A DNA stretch of 33,419 nucleotides from NCBI GenBank assembly GCA_011389555.1, contig JAABUD010000058.1:1-33419 (forward strand), in the 5' to 3' direction. The notes under the pieces are model-generated. The model saw only the letters and a list, made by a program, of their open reading frames with translations. It was not told the DNA's origin and ran no database searches. The stretch's first letter is position 1, and each line of letters opens with the position of its first letter. A program made the position numbers and the translations under genes. This DNA comes from Desulfotignum sp. GTDB lineage: Bacteria; Desulfobacterota; Desulfobacteria; Desulfobacterales; Desulfobacteraceae. This document shows positions 16,038 to 25,356 of this stretch, in pieces.

Positions 16038-18629
16038 TCAATGGCCGAACACCAGCCCCTGTCCAGCATCATCCACTGTAAATTGAATCGTATCACCCTT
16101 GACAAAGTCTCCTTTCAACAGGGCCAGTGACAGCGGATTTTCAATTTCCCGCTGAATCACCCGTTTCAGGGGCCTTGCCCCGAAGCTGGGGTCATATCCC
16201 TTTTTCGCCAGATGGGCCATGGCCGCCTCATCCATGTGAATGGCCAGACCCCGGTCTGCCAGGCGCCGGTTGAGATCCTGGATCTGGATGGCGCCAATCT
16301 GTTCGATATGGTGGCGATCCAGTGCGTGGAAAGTGATAATCTCATCGATCCGGTTCAAAAACTCGGGCCGGAACACCTCTTTCAGCGCCCGGGCAATGCC
16401 CTGGTCCACCTCATCTTTTGAAAATCCGCCGCTGGTACCCGCATCCTGAAGAATCCGGGAGCCGACGTTGGAAGTCATGATGATGATGGTGTTCCGAAAA
16501 TCCACGGTGCGGCCGTGCCCGTCGGTCATGCGCCCGTCATCCAGGACCTGGAGCAGGATGTTGAACACATCCGGATGGGCTTTTTCAATCTCGTCGAACA
16601 GCAGCACACAATAGGGCCGGCGGCGCACGGTTTCGGTCAGAAAACCGCCCTCGTCATACCCCACATATCCGGGAGGGGCGCCAATGAGCCGGGCCACGGA
16701 ATGTTTTTCCATATATTCGGACATGTCCAGCCGGACCATGGCCTGTTCGCTGTCAAACATGAACTCGGCCAGGGATTTGGCCAGCTCGGTCTTGCCCACC
16801 CCGGTGGGTCCCATGAAAATAAACGTGCCGATGGGCCGGTCTTCGGGGGACAACCCGGACCGGGCCCGGCGCACCGCGTTGGATACCGCGTCAATGGCCT
16901 GGGTCTGGCCGATGACCCGGTGTTTGATATAGTCTTCCATGTGCACCAGTTTTTCCTGTTCCGCCTCCAGCATCTTGGATACCGGGATGCCGGTCCAGGC
17001 AGATACCACTTCCGCCACATCGGTTTCGTCCACATCTTCCTTGAGCATCCGGCTGGTCTGCTGCAAGTCATCCAGTTCTTTCTTTCTGGCTTCCAGATCC
17101 CGTTGCAGCTGCGTCATGGTGCCATACCGGATCTGGGCCACTTTTTCCAGGTCTCCGGCACGTTCCGCCACCTGGGCTTCGGTCTGGCATCGGTCCAGGT
17201 CTTCGCGAATGCCTGAAATCTGCTGAATCAGACTTTTTTCATTGTCCCAGTGCATCTTCATGGGCCCGATCTCCTCGGACATGGCGGCGATATCTTTTTC
17301 CAGTTTTTCCAGACGCTCCCTGGATGCCGAATCCTTTTCCTTGAGCAGGGCCTGGCGCTCGATCTGGGCCTGGGTGATTTTTCGCTGCACCTCGTCTATG
17401 GCCCGGGGCATGGAATCGATCTCGATGCGCAGTCTCGATGCACACTCATCGATCAGGTCCACGGCCTTGTCGGGTAAAAACCGGTCCGCGATGTACCGGT
17501 TGGACAATGTGGCCGCCGCTACCAGCGCACCATCCTTGATGCGGATGCCGTGATGGACCTCATATTTTTCCTTGAGCCCCCTCAAAATGGAAATGGTGTC
17601 CGCCACACTGGGCTCCCTGGCCATGACCGGCTGAAACCGGCGCTCCAGGGCTGCATCCTTTTCTATGTATTTGCGGTATTCGTTCAACGTGGTGGCACCC
17701 ACACACCGAAGGGTACCCCGGGCCAGGGCCGGCTTGAGCATGTTGGACGCATCCACGGACCCCTCGGAAGCCCCGGCACCCACCACGGTGTGCAGCTCGT
17801 CGATGAACAGGACGATCTCGCCTTCCGCTGCCTCCACTTCCTTGAGCACCGCCTTGAGCCGTTCCTCGAATTCGCCTCTGAACTTGGCCCCGGCCAGCAG
17901 GGCTCCCATGTCCAGGGCCACCACCCGCCGGTTTTTCAGGGAATCGGACACATCCCCTTCCACGATGCGCTGGGCCAGGCCTTCCACAATGGCGGTCTTT
18001 CCCACCCCGGGTTCACCAATGAGCACGGGGTTGTTCTTGCGCCGCCGGGACAGGACCTGGACGATCCGCCGAATCTCCTCGTCCCGGCCGATCACGGGAT
18101 CCAGCTTGCCGGTGCGGGCCAGCTGGGTCAGGTCCCGGCCGTACTTTTCCAGGGCCTGGTACCGCTCTTCCGGATTCGGATCGGTCACGCTCTGATTGCC
18201 CCGGATATCTTTCAACACGGACAGGATGGCATCCCGGGTCACCCCCTGACGGGTCAGTATCTCCCCGGCTTTGCCTTTGGCACGGGTCAACGCCAGCATC
18301 AGATGCTCCAGGCTGATGTACTGGTCTTTCATCTTGTCCGCTTCTTTGAATGCGGTATCCAGAACCTGCTGACTGTCCCGGGACAGATAGATGTCCGCCG
18401 GATTCGACATTTGCGGCAGATTTTCCACGGCCTGATTCACTTCCGCGGACAGAGACGGCAGATCCGCACCGATTTTTTTCAAAATCGCCACCCCCACGCC
18501 CTGAGTGTCCGACAGCATACCGGCCAGAAAATGTATCGGCTCGATGGCGGTATGATTTTTCCGGCGGGCGGATTCCAGGGCGGATTGCACCAGTTCCTGG
18601 GATTTCATTGTCAATTTATCCAGTTTCAT
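16038..18629 (-). CDS. clpB: ATP-dependent disaggregase ClpB
   Basis: A full-length 863-residue Hsp100 chaperone. The Clp N-terminal repeat domain (~1-145) is followed by AAA+ domain 1 with Walker A GEPGVGKT (~206). Then comes the middle coiled-coil domain (~400-525, rich in Lys/Glu, [15 protein letters not shown]), which distinguishes ClpB from ClpA/ClpC. AAA+ domain 2 has Walker A GPTGVGKT (~605) and [10 protein letters not shown]. It works with DnaK to rescue aggregated proteins in the cytoplasm. The ATG at 18629 has AAGGTG upstream. No ClpP-binding IGF loop was noticed, as expected for ClpB. It is transcribed divergently from the cysteine operon. Confidence 0.97.
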   Translation of the reverse strand: MKLDKLTMKSQELVQSALESARRKNHTAIEPIHFLAGMLSDTQGVGVAILKKIGADLPSLSAEVNQAVENLPQMSNPADIYLSRDSQQVLDTAFKEADKMKDQYISLEHLMLALTRAKGKAGEILTRQGVTRDAILSVLKDIRGNQSVTDPNPEERYQALEKYGRDLTQLARTGKLDPVIGRDEEIRRIVQVLSRRRKNNPVLIGEPGVGKTAIVEGLAQRIVEGDVSDSLKNRRVVALDMGALLAGAKFRGEFEERLKAVLKEVEAAEGEIVLFIDELHTVVGAGASEGSVDASNMLKPALARGTLRCVGATTLNEYRKYIEKDAALERRFQPVMAREPSVADTISILRGLKEKYEVHHGIRIKDGALVAAATLSNRYIADRFLPDKAVDLIDECASRLRIEIDSMPRAIDEVQRKITQAQIERQALLKEKDSASRERLEKLEKDIAAMSEEIGPMKMHWDNEKSLIQQISGIREDLDRCQTEAQVAERAGDLEKVAQIRYGTMTQLQRDLEARKKELDDLQQTSRMLKEDVDETDVAEVVSAWTGIPVSKMLEAEQEKLVHMEDYIKHRVIGQTQAIDAVSNAVRRARSGLSPEDRPIGTFIFMGPTGVGKTELAKSLAEFMFDSEQAMVRLDMSEYMEKHSVARLIGAPPGYVGYDEGGFLTETVRRRPYCVLLFDEIEKAHPDVFNILLQVLDDGRMTDGHGRTVDFRNTIIIMTSNVGSRILQDAGTSGGFSKDEVDQGIARALKEVFRPEFLNRIDEIITFHALDRHHIEQIGAIQIQDLNRRLADRGLAIHMDEAAMAHLAKKGYDPSFGARPLKRVIQREIENPLSLALLKGDFVKGDTIQFTVDDAGQGLVFGH

Positions 18630-18695
18630 ATGTCACCTTGAGTTCCTTTCATTATTAATCTGATTTTGAATATAAAGTAATGCCGCAAACATGTT

Positions 18696-18712
18696 CGTCA
18701 ACAAGGTTGACG
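18696..18712. promoter_or_regulatory. Inverted repeat upstream of clpB
   Basis: A perfect 7-bp inverted repeat, CGTCAAC-aag-GTTGACG, overlaps a TTGACG that could serve as the clpB -35 box on the minus strand. It could be an operator; the bound factor is unknown, and it does not match the CIRCE element. Confidence 0.4.
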
Positions 18713-18741
18713 TAATTTTCCACATCTCACCGATTTCTTCG

Positions 18742-18770
18742 TTGACACCCACCACTCTGTGGTATATATT
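18742..18770 (+). promoter_or_regulatory. Promoter of the cysteine operon with central palindromic operator
   Basis: TTGACA (18742-18747), a 17-bp spacer and TATATT (18765-18770) make a strong promoter. The spacer contains ACCAC-tct-GTGGT (18751-18763). The same element, differing only by transitions, sits in the same place in the nifU promoter. Confidence 0.8.
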
Positions 18771-18833
18771 CTGACTAAAATATACAACGTGGTTTTGCCC
18801 AATTCATATGAACTGATTTCTTGAAGGATGCAC

Positions 18834-19229
18834 ATGAACCCGGAACATTTCAAATACCTGCGAACCCGGCTGGGCAAAACCCAGAAAGAGCTGGCACAGC
18901 TTCTGGGAATTTCCATCAAAGCGATCCACAGTTATGAGCAGGGATGGAGAAAAATTCCTCACCATGTGGAACGGCAGATCCTGTTTCTGCTGTACAAGAC
19001 CGTGAATCCGGACCAGGATGCCCCGAACTGCTGGGATATCAACCAGTGCTCCGGCACCCGCCTTGAAAACTGCCCGGCATGGGAATTCAAATCCGGTGAT
19101 CTGTGCTGGTTCATCAACGGCACCCGATGCAATGGAAAACCCTGTCAATCCTGGGAAAAAAAAATGGAAGCCTGCCGGATATGTCCGGTATTCATCCAGT
19201 TTTTCGAACCAGACAAAGGATGTGTGTGA
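18834..19229 (+). CDS. XRE-type HTH protein with Cys-rich two-CW domain
   Basis: A 131-residue protein. Residues ~5-55 are an XRE helix-turn-helix (LGKTQKELAQLLGISIKAIHSY). The C-terminal half has nine cysteines in a repeated C-W/C-P pattern (NCWDINQC, NCPAW, LCWFINGTRC, ACRICPVF), as in two-CW domain proteins, and may bind zinc or a cluster or act as a thiol switch. The ATG at 18834 has AAGGA five bases upstream; the ATG at 18828 is too close to that site. It is the first gene of the operon with cysE and cysK, so it may be an autoregulator responding to cysteine, sulfide or redox. The regulatory role is inferred. Confidence 0.78.
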   Translation: MNPEHFKYLRTRLGKTQKELAQLLGISIKAIHSYEQGWRKIPHHVERQILFLLYKTVNPDQDAPNCWDINQCSGTRLENCPAWEFKSGDLCWFINGTRCNGKPCQSWEKKMEACRICPVFIQFFEPDKGCV

Positions 19230-19230
19230 A

Positions 19231-20220
19231 ATGAATGATTCCTTACACCCCCCGACCATCTGCCGGGTCGGCGGAGATCATATGCCTGATCCACGTAACG
19301 CTTTGCCAAAAGCCATTGAAGAAATCATCGCCTCCCTGGATGATGACGACTGTTTTGCCCATATCGGTGACGAACCCATTCATTTTTCCATCTCTGTAAG
19401 GGATATGATTGAAAAATTCAGGGAAGTACTGTTCCCCGGATATTTTTCCAGGGAAAAAGTGGACTGCGCCAACCTGATCTACCACATGGGGCAGTCGATA
19501 TCCCAGCTGTACGACATCTTATCTGAACAGATCGTTCATGTCCTTCGCCATGACTGCCACCGATATGACCTGCAGTGCACGGAATGCGAACCCCGGGGGC
19601 ATGATGCCGCTTTGACCATGATCAAGGCCATCCCGGATCTGCGCCGGGAACTGGCCGGGGATGTCAACGGGGCGTATGCAGGGGATCCGGCCGCCAAAAG
19701 CCATGATGAAGTGATTTTTTCCTATCCCGGGTTGTATGCCACCATGGTGTACCGGATTGCCAACCGGCTCTACAGACTTCAGATACCTCAACTGCCACGA
19801 ATCATGTCCGAACAGGCCCACAGCCTCACAGGCATCGATATCCATCCCGGCGCCACCATCGGCCGGCGGTTTGTCATCGATCACGGCACCGGCATTGTCA
19901 TCGGTGAAACATCGGAGATCGGCGACAATGTCCGAATCTATCAAAACGTCACCATCGGCGCGCTGTCCCTGCCACCGGATGCCGGAGAAAAACTCAGGGG
20001 CGCCAAACGCCATCCCACCATCGAAGATGACGTGATTATTTATTCCGGAGCCACGATCCTGGGCGGAGACACCGTGATCGGAACCCGGTCCGTGGTAGGG
20101 GGCAATGTATGGCTCACCTCCTCCATTCCACCGGATACCAAAGTGTTCATGGAATCTCCCCGCCTGGTTTACAAACACCCCCCTTCACACAAGGAATATC
20201 GAAATGAAGAAACTGCCTGA
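19231..20220 (+). CDS. cysE: Serine O-acetyltransferase
   Basis: A 329-residue SAT of the long EpsC-like type. The helical N-terminal domain is followed by left-handed beta-helix hexapeptide repeats (GIDIHPGATIGRRFVIDHGTGIVIG-type, cut here for brevity), with the catalytic His in the DHGTGIVIGET motif. It acetylates L-serine with acetyl-CoA to give O-acetylserine, the substrate of the next gene's product. The ATG at 19231 is one base after the upstream stop. A second ATG at 19282 has a better placed GGAG and would shorten the N terminus by 17 residues. It overlaps cysK by 17 bp. Confidence 0.9.
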   Translation: MNDSLHPPTICRVGGDHMPDPRNALPKAIEEIIASLDDDDCFAHIGDEPIHFSISVRDMIEKFREVLFPGYFSREKVDCANLIYHMGQSISQLYDILSEQIVHVLRHDCHRYDLQCTECEPRGHDAALTMIKAIPDLRRELAGDVNGAYAGDPAAKSHDEVIFSYPGLYATMVYRIANRLYRLQIPQLPRIMSEQAHSLTGIDIHPGATIGRRFVIDHGTGIVIGETSEIGDNVRIYQNVTIGALSLPPDAGEKLRGAKRHPTIEDDVIIYSGATILGGDTVIGTRSVVGGNVWLTSSIPPDTKVFMESPRLVYKHPPSHKEYRNEETA

Positions 20221-21121
20221 TCTCACAGCGGCCTGCGGCAACACCCCCCTGGTCTACCTGGAAAAAGCCAGCCAGGCCTGCGGGGCGGGCATCTATGGAA
20301 AACTGGAATATTTCAATCCATTGTCCTCGGTCAAGGACCGCATCGGCCTGGCCATGATCCAGGACGGGCTGGACACCGGAAAAATCACCCGGAATACAAC
20401 GATTGTCGAGCCCACCTCCGGCAACACCGGCATCGCCCTGGCATTTGTGTGCCGGGTCAAGGGACTGAAGCTGATTCTGACCATGCCGGAAACCATGAGC
20501 ATTGAGCGCCGGCAGCTGCTGGCCCACCTGGGGGCACAACTGCATCTCACCGAAGGGAAAAAGGGCATGAAAGGCGCCATCGAGACGGCCAAATCTCTTG
20601 TGGAAAGCAGGGCCGATGCCTATATGCCGGACCAGTTCTCCAACCCGGCCAACCCCGCGATCCATCGCACCACCACCGGCCCGGAGATCTGGGATGCCCT
20701 GGATGGAACGATCGATATCTTTGTGGCCGGCGTGGGCACGGGCGGCACCATCACCGGGGTATCCGAGATGATTAAACACAACAACCCCCATCTTTTGTCC
20801 GTGGCTGTGGAGCCGGAAAACTCCCCTGTATTGTCCGGGGGCAGCCCGGGTCCCCACAAGATTCAGGGCATCGGTGCCGGGTTTGTTCCCGCCAACCTGA
20901 ACCGGGAGATCATTGATGAAATCATCCCCGTGTCCGAGGACCATGCCTTTGCGAATGCCAAGAAACTGGCAAACGATTACGGTATTTTGTGCGGAATTTC
21001 ATCGGGTGCCAATTTTCATGCAGCAAAACAGATGGCGCAGCAGCACCCGGGAAAGACCGTGGTATTCATTGTGTGTGACACCGGGGAACGCTATATCAGT
21101 ACCCCGCTGTTTCAGGCATGA
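20204..21121 (+). CDS. cysK: Cysteine synthase (O-acetylserine sulfhydrylase)
   Basis: A 305-residue PLP enzyme of fold type II. PLP lysine is in NPLSSVKDRIG (~residue 44), the substrate loop is PTSGNTGIALAF, and the phosphate-binding glycine loop is GVGTGGTITG. CGISSGAN is near the C terminus. It combines O-acetylserine with sulfide to form cysteine, fitting a sulfide-producing anaerobe. The ATG at 20204 has AAGGA upstream and lies inside the end of cysE. No clear terminator follows; the structured repeat begins ~80 bp downstream. Confidence 0.93.
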   Translation: MKKLPDLTAACGNTPLVYLEKASQACGAGIYGKLEYFNPLSSVKDRIGLAMIQDGLDTGKITRNTTIVEPTSGNTGIALAFVCRVKGLKLILTMPETMSIERRQLLAHLGAQLHLTEGKKGMKGAIETAKSLVESRADAYMPDQFSNPANPAIHRTTTGPEIWDALDGTIDIFVAGVGTGGTITGVSEMIKHNNPHLLSVAVEPENSPVLSGGSPGPHKIQGIGAGFVPANLNREIIDEIIPVSEDHAFANAKKLANDYGILCGISSGANFHAAKQMAQQHPGKTVVFIVCDTGERYISTPLFQA

Positions 21122-21201
21122 TGGCGGGGGCGGCTTTTTGAGTTGCTGTCTTGCGATTTTAATGAATCATCTCTGGAAACTCGTGAAGTCTTCTGCTGGA
21201 C

Positions 21202-21625
21202 CCGTGCCGCGAGGGCTGTGTGGATCTCACCCGTCTGCCGCGTTTGACCGGCTGTAGGGCATGGCTACGCTAAACGTCAAAAACTGCGGGCAGGTATGTC
21301 CTCAAACAGTTTGCCGTTCTTACCGCTTCGCATGCCCAACAGCCTGTAACAACCGCGGCAGAATGGGATTCGACCCACACAGCCCCCGGCACTCGTCGCT
21401 GATGAATGAACAAACCCGGGGATCACGTGTATCGCGAAGCCTCCGATACACGTCGGTAACAGCAGCGGGAAACACCAATGGAACCCGGGGGCAGGGTCCT
21501 GCCTGCTCAGCGGGAGCCCCTGGTGGGGGGTGCCTTGCTGACGGACTGTCGGAGCCACTCCGTGGATTCCAGTCCGGCAGTAAGGTACCCCCACCAGGGG
21601 CGGCATCCTGCCGAAAAGGTTCACT
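21202..21625 (+). repeat. Structured repeat element, copy A (two long hairpins)
   Basis: This fills most of the 574-bp gap between cysK and the SLC13 gene and has no credible gene. Hairpin 1 is a ~190-bp imperfect palindrome: arms 21202-21264 and 21330-21394 are ~80% complementary, with an inner stem and the apical loop gcgggcaggtatgtcctca. Hairpin 2 has arms 21516-21547 and 21571-21601 with ~28 of 32 positions paired. Between them lies a third small hairpin, perfect 10-bp arms ACGTGTATCG/CGATACACGT (21425-21453), absent from copy B. The same arrangement recurs inverted at the window end. It may be a transposase-less mobile element or a structured RNA. Confidence 0.8.
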
Positions 21626-21695
21626 CATCTGCAGCAGGCAGACCCTTTCAGGGACGGAACCGGTTGCAAAAAAACGCATCGCCTTTGGGAAGGGG

Positions 21696-23495
21696 TCAAT
21701 TGCCGGACACGGGAACCATGGGCCAGAAAATCAGGATCAGGGGGATGGCCACCAGGGTCACGATAATGGAGAGCGGCAGTCCCAGGCGCCAGTAATCACC
21801 GAATTCATACCCCCCCGGTCCCATGACCAGGGCGTTGGACTGGTGGCCCACCGGCGTCAGAAACGCACACGAAGCCCCCACGGCCACCGCCATCAGGAAC
21901 GGATCAGAAGAAACCCCCATTTCTTTTGCCAGGGTCATGGCGATGGGTGCCATCAGAACTGCGGCGGCCGCGTTGTTCACTACGTTGGACAGCAGCATGG
22001 TGCCCGCCAGAAGCACTGCCAGGGTGCCGGCATTGGAAAAGAAACCGGACAGCATCAGCAGTTTTTCCGCGATCAGACCGGCACCGCCGGAACTTTCCAG
22101 GGCATGCCCCAAAGGAAACATGGCCCCGAGCAGCACGATCACCGGCCAGTCGATGTGCTCATAGATTTCTCCCAAAGGAACGACCCCCGCCAGAACCATG
22201 ATCACCGCCGCTGCCACAAACGCAATCTGAACCGGCAACAAGCCTGTGGCGGACAACACCATGGCGGCCCCGAAAATGCCCACGGACAACGCCACTTTTT
22301 GGGGCTGACCAATGCGGATTTCCCGTTCTGCCAGAGGAAGGCAGGTAAACTTTTTGACCACTGTCTGCAACGACTCGTCCGTGCCCTGGAACAAAAGAAT
22401 ATCACCGGTCATGAATTTGGTCTGCCCCAAAGGACGGGTGATGCGCCGTCCGCGCCGGGCGATGGCCAGCAGGTTGACCCCGTAGAGTCGACGCAGGTAA
22501 AGACCGGCGGAGGTTTTGCCCGGCAACGTGGATTCCGTGGTGATGACCGCTTCCATCAGCCGGATATCCTTTGAACCCAGCGTGGCCCGGCAATCTCCCT
22601 TGCATTCGGCCAGCTCCAGTCCCAGTCCGTCCATCAGGGCCTTGAGATCGTCGGGTGCGGCTTCCACCATCAGCACATCCCCGGGTTCAAGGATTTCATA
22701 CCAGGAGGGGGCCGGCTGGTGGATCTCTTGCCGGGTAAGACTCACCACGGTGGCTTCGGTTTCCTTTTCCATGGCATCGGTCAGATGAAAAATGGTCTGA
22801 CCCACAAATTTCGACCCTTCCGGAACAATGATTTCAGTAATGTAATTTTCGATTTCAAACAATTCTTCCGGTGATGACTGGGCTTCCCGCCTGGGTGTCA
22901 GGCGCCAGCCGAACAGGGAAATAAACACCATGCCCGCCAGGGCCACACCGATGCCCACGGGCGCAAAATCAAACATACGAAACGCCGGCAGTCCGGTGTC
23001 CGCCCGGTACAACGCGATAATGATATTGGGTGGCGTGCCGATCAGGGTGACCAGTCCTCCCAGCAGGGAGCCGAATGCCAGGGGCATGAGCAGCAGAGAA
23101 GGCGACCGGCCGCTTTTGCGGGACATCCATATGGCCACCGGCATCAACAGGGCCAGGGCCCCGACATTGTTCATCACACTGGAACAGACCACCACAAGTC
23201 CGGCCAGAGCTGTCACCTGAACCGTGGGAACGGTTCCCACTTTTGCCATGTGCCGGGACAACAGGTCCACGGCCCCGGCGTTGAACAGTCCCCGGCTGAG
23301 CACCAGCACTGCAGCGACCGTGATCACCGCCGGATGACCAAACCCCAGAAACACCTGGTCCATGGGCACCAGCCCGGTAACCGATACCAGCAGCAGGGCC
23401 GTCAGGGCCACCAGATCATACCTGAATTTACCCCAGACAAACAACATCAGGGTGGCGGAAAGAATGCCGAATACCAGTGCCTGGTCCGTGGTCAT
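21696..23495 (-). CDS. SLC13/DASS-family permease with TrkA-C domains
   Basis: A 599-residue membrane protein. Membrane helices at ~1-200 and ~410-599 flank two soluble RCK_C/TrkA-C-type domains (~205-385; IIVPEGSKFVGQTI and the matching ITTESTLPGKTSAGLYL segment). The DASS signatures are VMNNVGALALLMPVA, GTPPNIIIA and SNVVNNAAAAVLMAP. Relatives transport sulfate, di/tricarboxylates or other anions with sodium. It starts six bases after the nifS stop codon, so it belongs to the nifU-nifS operon, which hints at supply of a sulfur-containing or metal-chelating anion. The substrate is not determinable. There is no strong Shine-Dalgarno, consistent with coupling to nifS. Confidence 0.85.
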   Translation of the reverse strand: MTTDQALVFGILSATLMLFVWGKFRYDLVALTALLLVSVTGLVPMDQVFLGFGHPAVITVAAVLVLSRGLFNAGAVDLLSRHMAKVGTVPTVQVTALAGLVVVCSSVMNNVGALALLMPVAIWMSRKSGRSPSLLLMPLAFGSLLGGLVTLIGTPPNIIIALYRADTGLPAFRMFDFAPVGIGVALAGMVFISLFGWRLTPRREAQSSPEELFEIENYITEIIVPEGSKFVGQTIFHLTDAMEKETEATVVSLTRQEIHQPAPSWYEILEPGDVLMVEAAPDDLKALMDGLGLELAECKGDCRATLGSKDIRLMEAVITTESTLPGKTSAGLYLRRLYGVNLLAIARRGRRITRPLGQTKFMTGDILLFQGTDESLQTVVKKFTCLPLAEREIRIGQPQKVALSVGIFGAAMVLSATGLLPVQIAFVAAAVIMVLAGVVPLGEIYEHIDWPVIVLLGAMFPLGHALESSGGAGLIAEKLLMLSGFFSNAGTLAVLLAGTMLLSNVVNNAAAAVLMAPIAMTLAKEMGVSSDPFLMAVAVGASCAFLTPVGHQSNALVMGPGGYEFGDYWRLGLPLSIIVTLVAIPLILIFWPMVPVSGN

Positions 23496-23501
23496 GTTTT
23501 T

Positions 23502-24674
23502 TTATACCATTTTACCATCTTTCCAGAAAGGAGACATGGCCCGGAGGGTTTCAATGGCCGGAACCAGGGTCTTCACGATATGATCCATCTCCTCTTTGGT
23601 ATTGTAATGGGACAGGGAAAACCGGAGGGTCCCGTGGGCGGATTTGAACGGCACCTTCATGGCCATGAGCACATGGGAAGGGTCCAGGGAACCCGAGGTA
23701 CAGGCTGATCCAGATGAAGCACAGATCCCTTCCCTGTCCAGCATCATCAAAATCGATTCTCCTTCCACCGCGTCAAACCCGATGGACAGGGTATTGGGCA
23801 GCCGGGTTTCCCATTCGCCGTTCACAGAAACTCCGGGTATTTTTTCCAGCAGCTGACTCTGCAGATAATCCCGCAGTTCTTTCACCTGAGTGCCCACGAG
23901 CGGCAGGTGCTGAGCCGCCAGTTCGCAGGCTTTTCCCAGACCGATGATGGACACCGTGTTTTCCGTACCGCCCCGGCGGCCCTTTTCCTGGTGACCGCCG
24001 ATGAGATAGGGATGAAACTTGATCCCTTTTTTCACGTACAGCACACCGATGCCCTTGGGCGCGTGAATCTTGTGGCCGGACAGAGACAGCAGGTCCACTC
24101 CGGCCGCTGTCACGTCAATGGGGACCTTGCCGGCCGCCTGCACCGCATCGGTGTGAAACAAAATCCCTTTTTCCGTGACCTTTTTTGCGATTTCAGGTAT
24201 GGGAAACATCACACCGGTTTCATTGTTGGCCCACATCAGGGAGACAATGGCGGTATCGTCGGTCAGGCTGTCATAGAGCATATCCAGGTCCAGGCGCCCT
24301 TTTTTGTCCACCGGCACGAACACCGCCTCATACCCTTTTTTGTCTTGCAGATACGTAAACAGGTTCAATATGGCCGGATGCTCCACATTGGAGGTGATGA
24401 TCCGTTTTTTGTCCGGATTCGCGTTCAGGGCTGAAAAAACGGCACTGTTGTCACTTTCCGTGCCGCAGGAGGTGAACACGATCTCCCCCGGGTCGGCATG
24501 AATCAGATCTGCCACCTTTTGCCTGGACTGTATGAGTTTTTTGCCCACCTGGTCCCCGAAAGTATGCATGGAAGACGGGTTCCCATAGTATTCCCCGAAA
24601 TAGGGCACCATCTCTTCAATGACTTCATCCGCCACTTTTGTGGTGGCGTTGTTGTCTGTATAGATCACTTTCAT
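23502..24674 (-). CDS. nifS: Cysteine desulfurase, NifS type
   Basis: A 390-residue PLP enzyme of class V aminotransferase fold, group I desulfurase. PLP-binding SLSGHKIHAPKG carries the Schiff-base lysine. HTDAVQAAG and GGTENTVSI are conserved, and the flexible catalytic loop has SSGSACTSGS with the persulfide cysteine. It transfers sulfur from cysteine to the scaffold encoded immediately upstream. The start at 24674 (MKVIYTDNNATT) has AAAGGA eight bases ahead; the frame runs open to 24740 without meaning because it overlaps nifU. In a selenocysteine-using cell it may also mobilise selenium, which is speculation. Confidence 0.93.
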   Translation of the reverse strand: MKVIYTDNNATTKVADEVIEEMVPYFGEYYGNPSSMHTFGDQVGKKLIQSRQKVADLIHADPGEIVFTSCGTESDNSAVFSALNANPDKKRIITSNVEHPAILNLFTYLQDKKGYEAVFVPVDKKGRLDLDMLYDSLTDDTAIVSLMWANNETGVMFPIPEIAKKVTEKGILFHTDAVQAAGKVPIDVTAAGVDLLSLSGHKIHAPKGIGVLYVKKGIKFHPYLIGGHQEKGRRGGTENTVSIIGLGKACELAAQHLPLVGTQVKELRDYLQSQLLEKIPGVSVNGEWETRLPNTLSIGFDAVEGESILMMLDREGICASSGSACTSGSLDPSHVLMAMKVPFKSAHGTLRFSLSHYNTKEEMDHIVKTLVPAIETLRAMSPFWKDGKMV

Positions 24675-24679
24675 TTGGA

Positions 24680-25243
24680 TTATCCTTTGGCTTTGACAGA
24701 GTCGATCACCTCTTCGATCCGGTCCAGGCATTTGCCGCATCCGCCGCCGGCTTTCAGATAATGGGTGACATCCTCGGTGGTTTCCAGGCCGTTGGCCTTG
24801 ACCGCGTCAATGATTTCCAGATCGGTCACTTCAAAACATTCACACACCAGTTCTCCGGGTTTTTCCATAATCTGTACCCCCCGGTAATCGGCAATGGCTT
24901 TTTTCAAAGCAGACTTGCCCATGACGGAACAATGCATTTTTTCCTTGGGCAGTCCCCCCAGAAAATCGGCAATATCCTCATTGGTGACTTTGGCTGCCTC
25001 ATCCAGGGTCATGCCCTTGATGATCTCGGTCAGGGCGGAAGAAGATGCCACGGCACTGGCACAGCCGAATGTCATGAAAGACGCGTCCACAATCCGCTCG
25101 TTCTCATTCACTTTCAAGTACAGCTTCAATGCATCCCCGCAGTTCAGGGACCCGGTTTCTCCAATGGCATTGGCATCCTTGAGCTCCCCCACGTTTCGAG
25201 GGTGCAGAAAATGTTCCTTGACTTTGTCTGTATAATCCCACAT
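24680..25243 (-). CDS. nifU: NifU-like Fe-S scaffold (IscU domain plus BFD-type [2Fe-2S] domain)
   Basis: A 187-residue protein. Its IscU-type domain has ligand cysteines C35, C61 and C105, and its central BFD-like domain has C134, C136, C169 and C172 for a permanent [2Fe-2S] cluster. The third, C-terminal NfU domain of classical NifU is absent, as in many anaerobes. It builds nascent clusters with sulfur from the neighbouring desulfurase. AAGGAG lies seven bases before the ATG at 25243. It is first in the operon nifU-nifS-SLC13, and its promoter carries the palindrome shared with the cysteine operon. Confidence 0.92.
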   Translation of the reverse strand: MWDYTDKVKEHFLHPRNVGELKDANAIGETGSLNCGDALKLYLKVNENERIVDASFMTFGCASAVASSSALTEIIKGMTLDEAAKVTNEDIADFLGGLPKEKMHCSVMGKSALKKAIADYRGVQIMEKPGELVCECFEVTDLEIIDAVKANGLETTEDVTHYLKAGGGCGKCLDRIEEVIDSVKAKG

Positions 25244-25301
25244 CTGTTTTCTCCTTCAGATGAAATTTTTTGTTTTTCTTTTGATCTCGATGCCTGGATG
25301 T

Positions 25302-25329
25302 AAAATACTACAAAGTAGTAGATTGTCAA
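25302..25329 (-). promoter_or_regulatory. Promoter of the nifU operon with central palindromic operator
   Basis: On the minus strand TTGACA (25324-25329), a 16-bp spacer and TATTTT (25302-25307). A perfect 6-bp inverted repeat, TACTAC-ttt-GTAGTA (25306-25320), fills the spacer. A repressor bound here would exclude RNA polymerase. The site aligns with the cysteine-operon operator over 18 bp with 13 identities, all differences being transitions. Confidence 0.8.
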
Positions 25330-25356
25330 GAGTTGTTCCACCTGGAACGAACAGGG

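Noticed and set aside
21202-21625. Integron attC site or retron RNA as identity of the repeat
   Set aside because: No attC core-site consensus was seen and there is no reverse transcriptase or integrase gene nearby.
21261-22574. 437-codon plus-strand frame running through repeat copy A into the SLC13 gene
   Set aside because: Half of it is antisense to the SLC13 permease and the rest lies in the palindromic repeat; composition is Gly/His/Gln-rich without motifs.
25333-25346. GTTCCA-cc-TGGAAC palindrome beyond the nifU -35 box
   Set aside because: Short, single occurrence, may be chance; the promoter palindrome is better supported.
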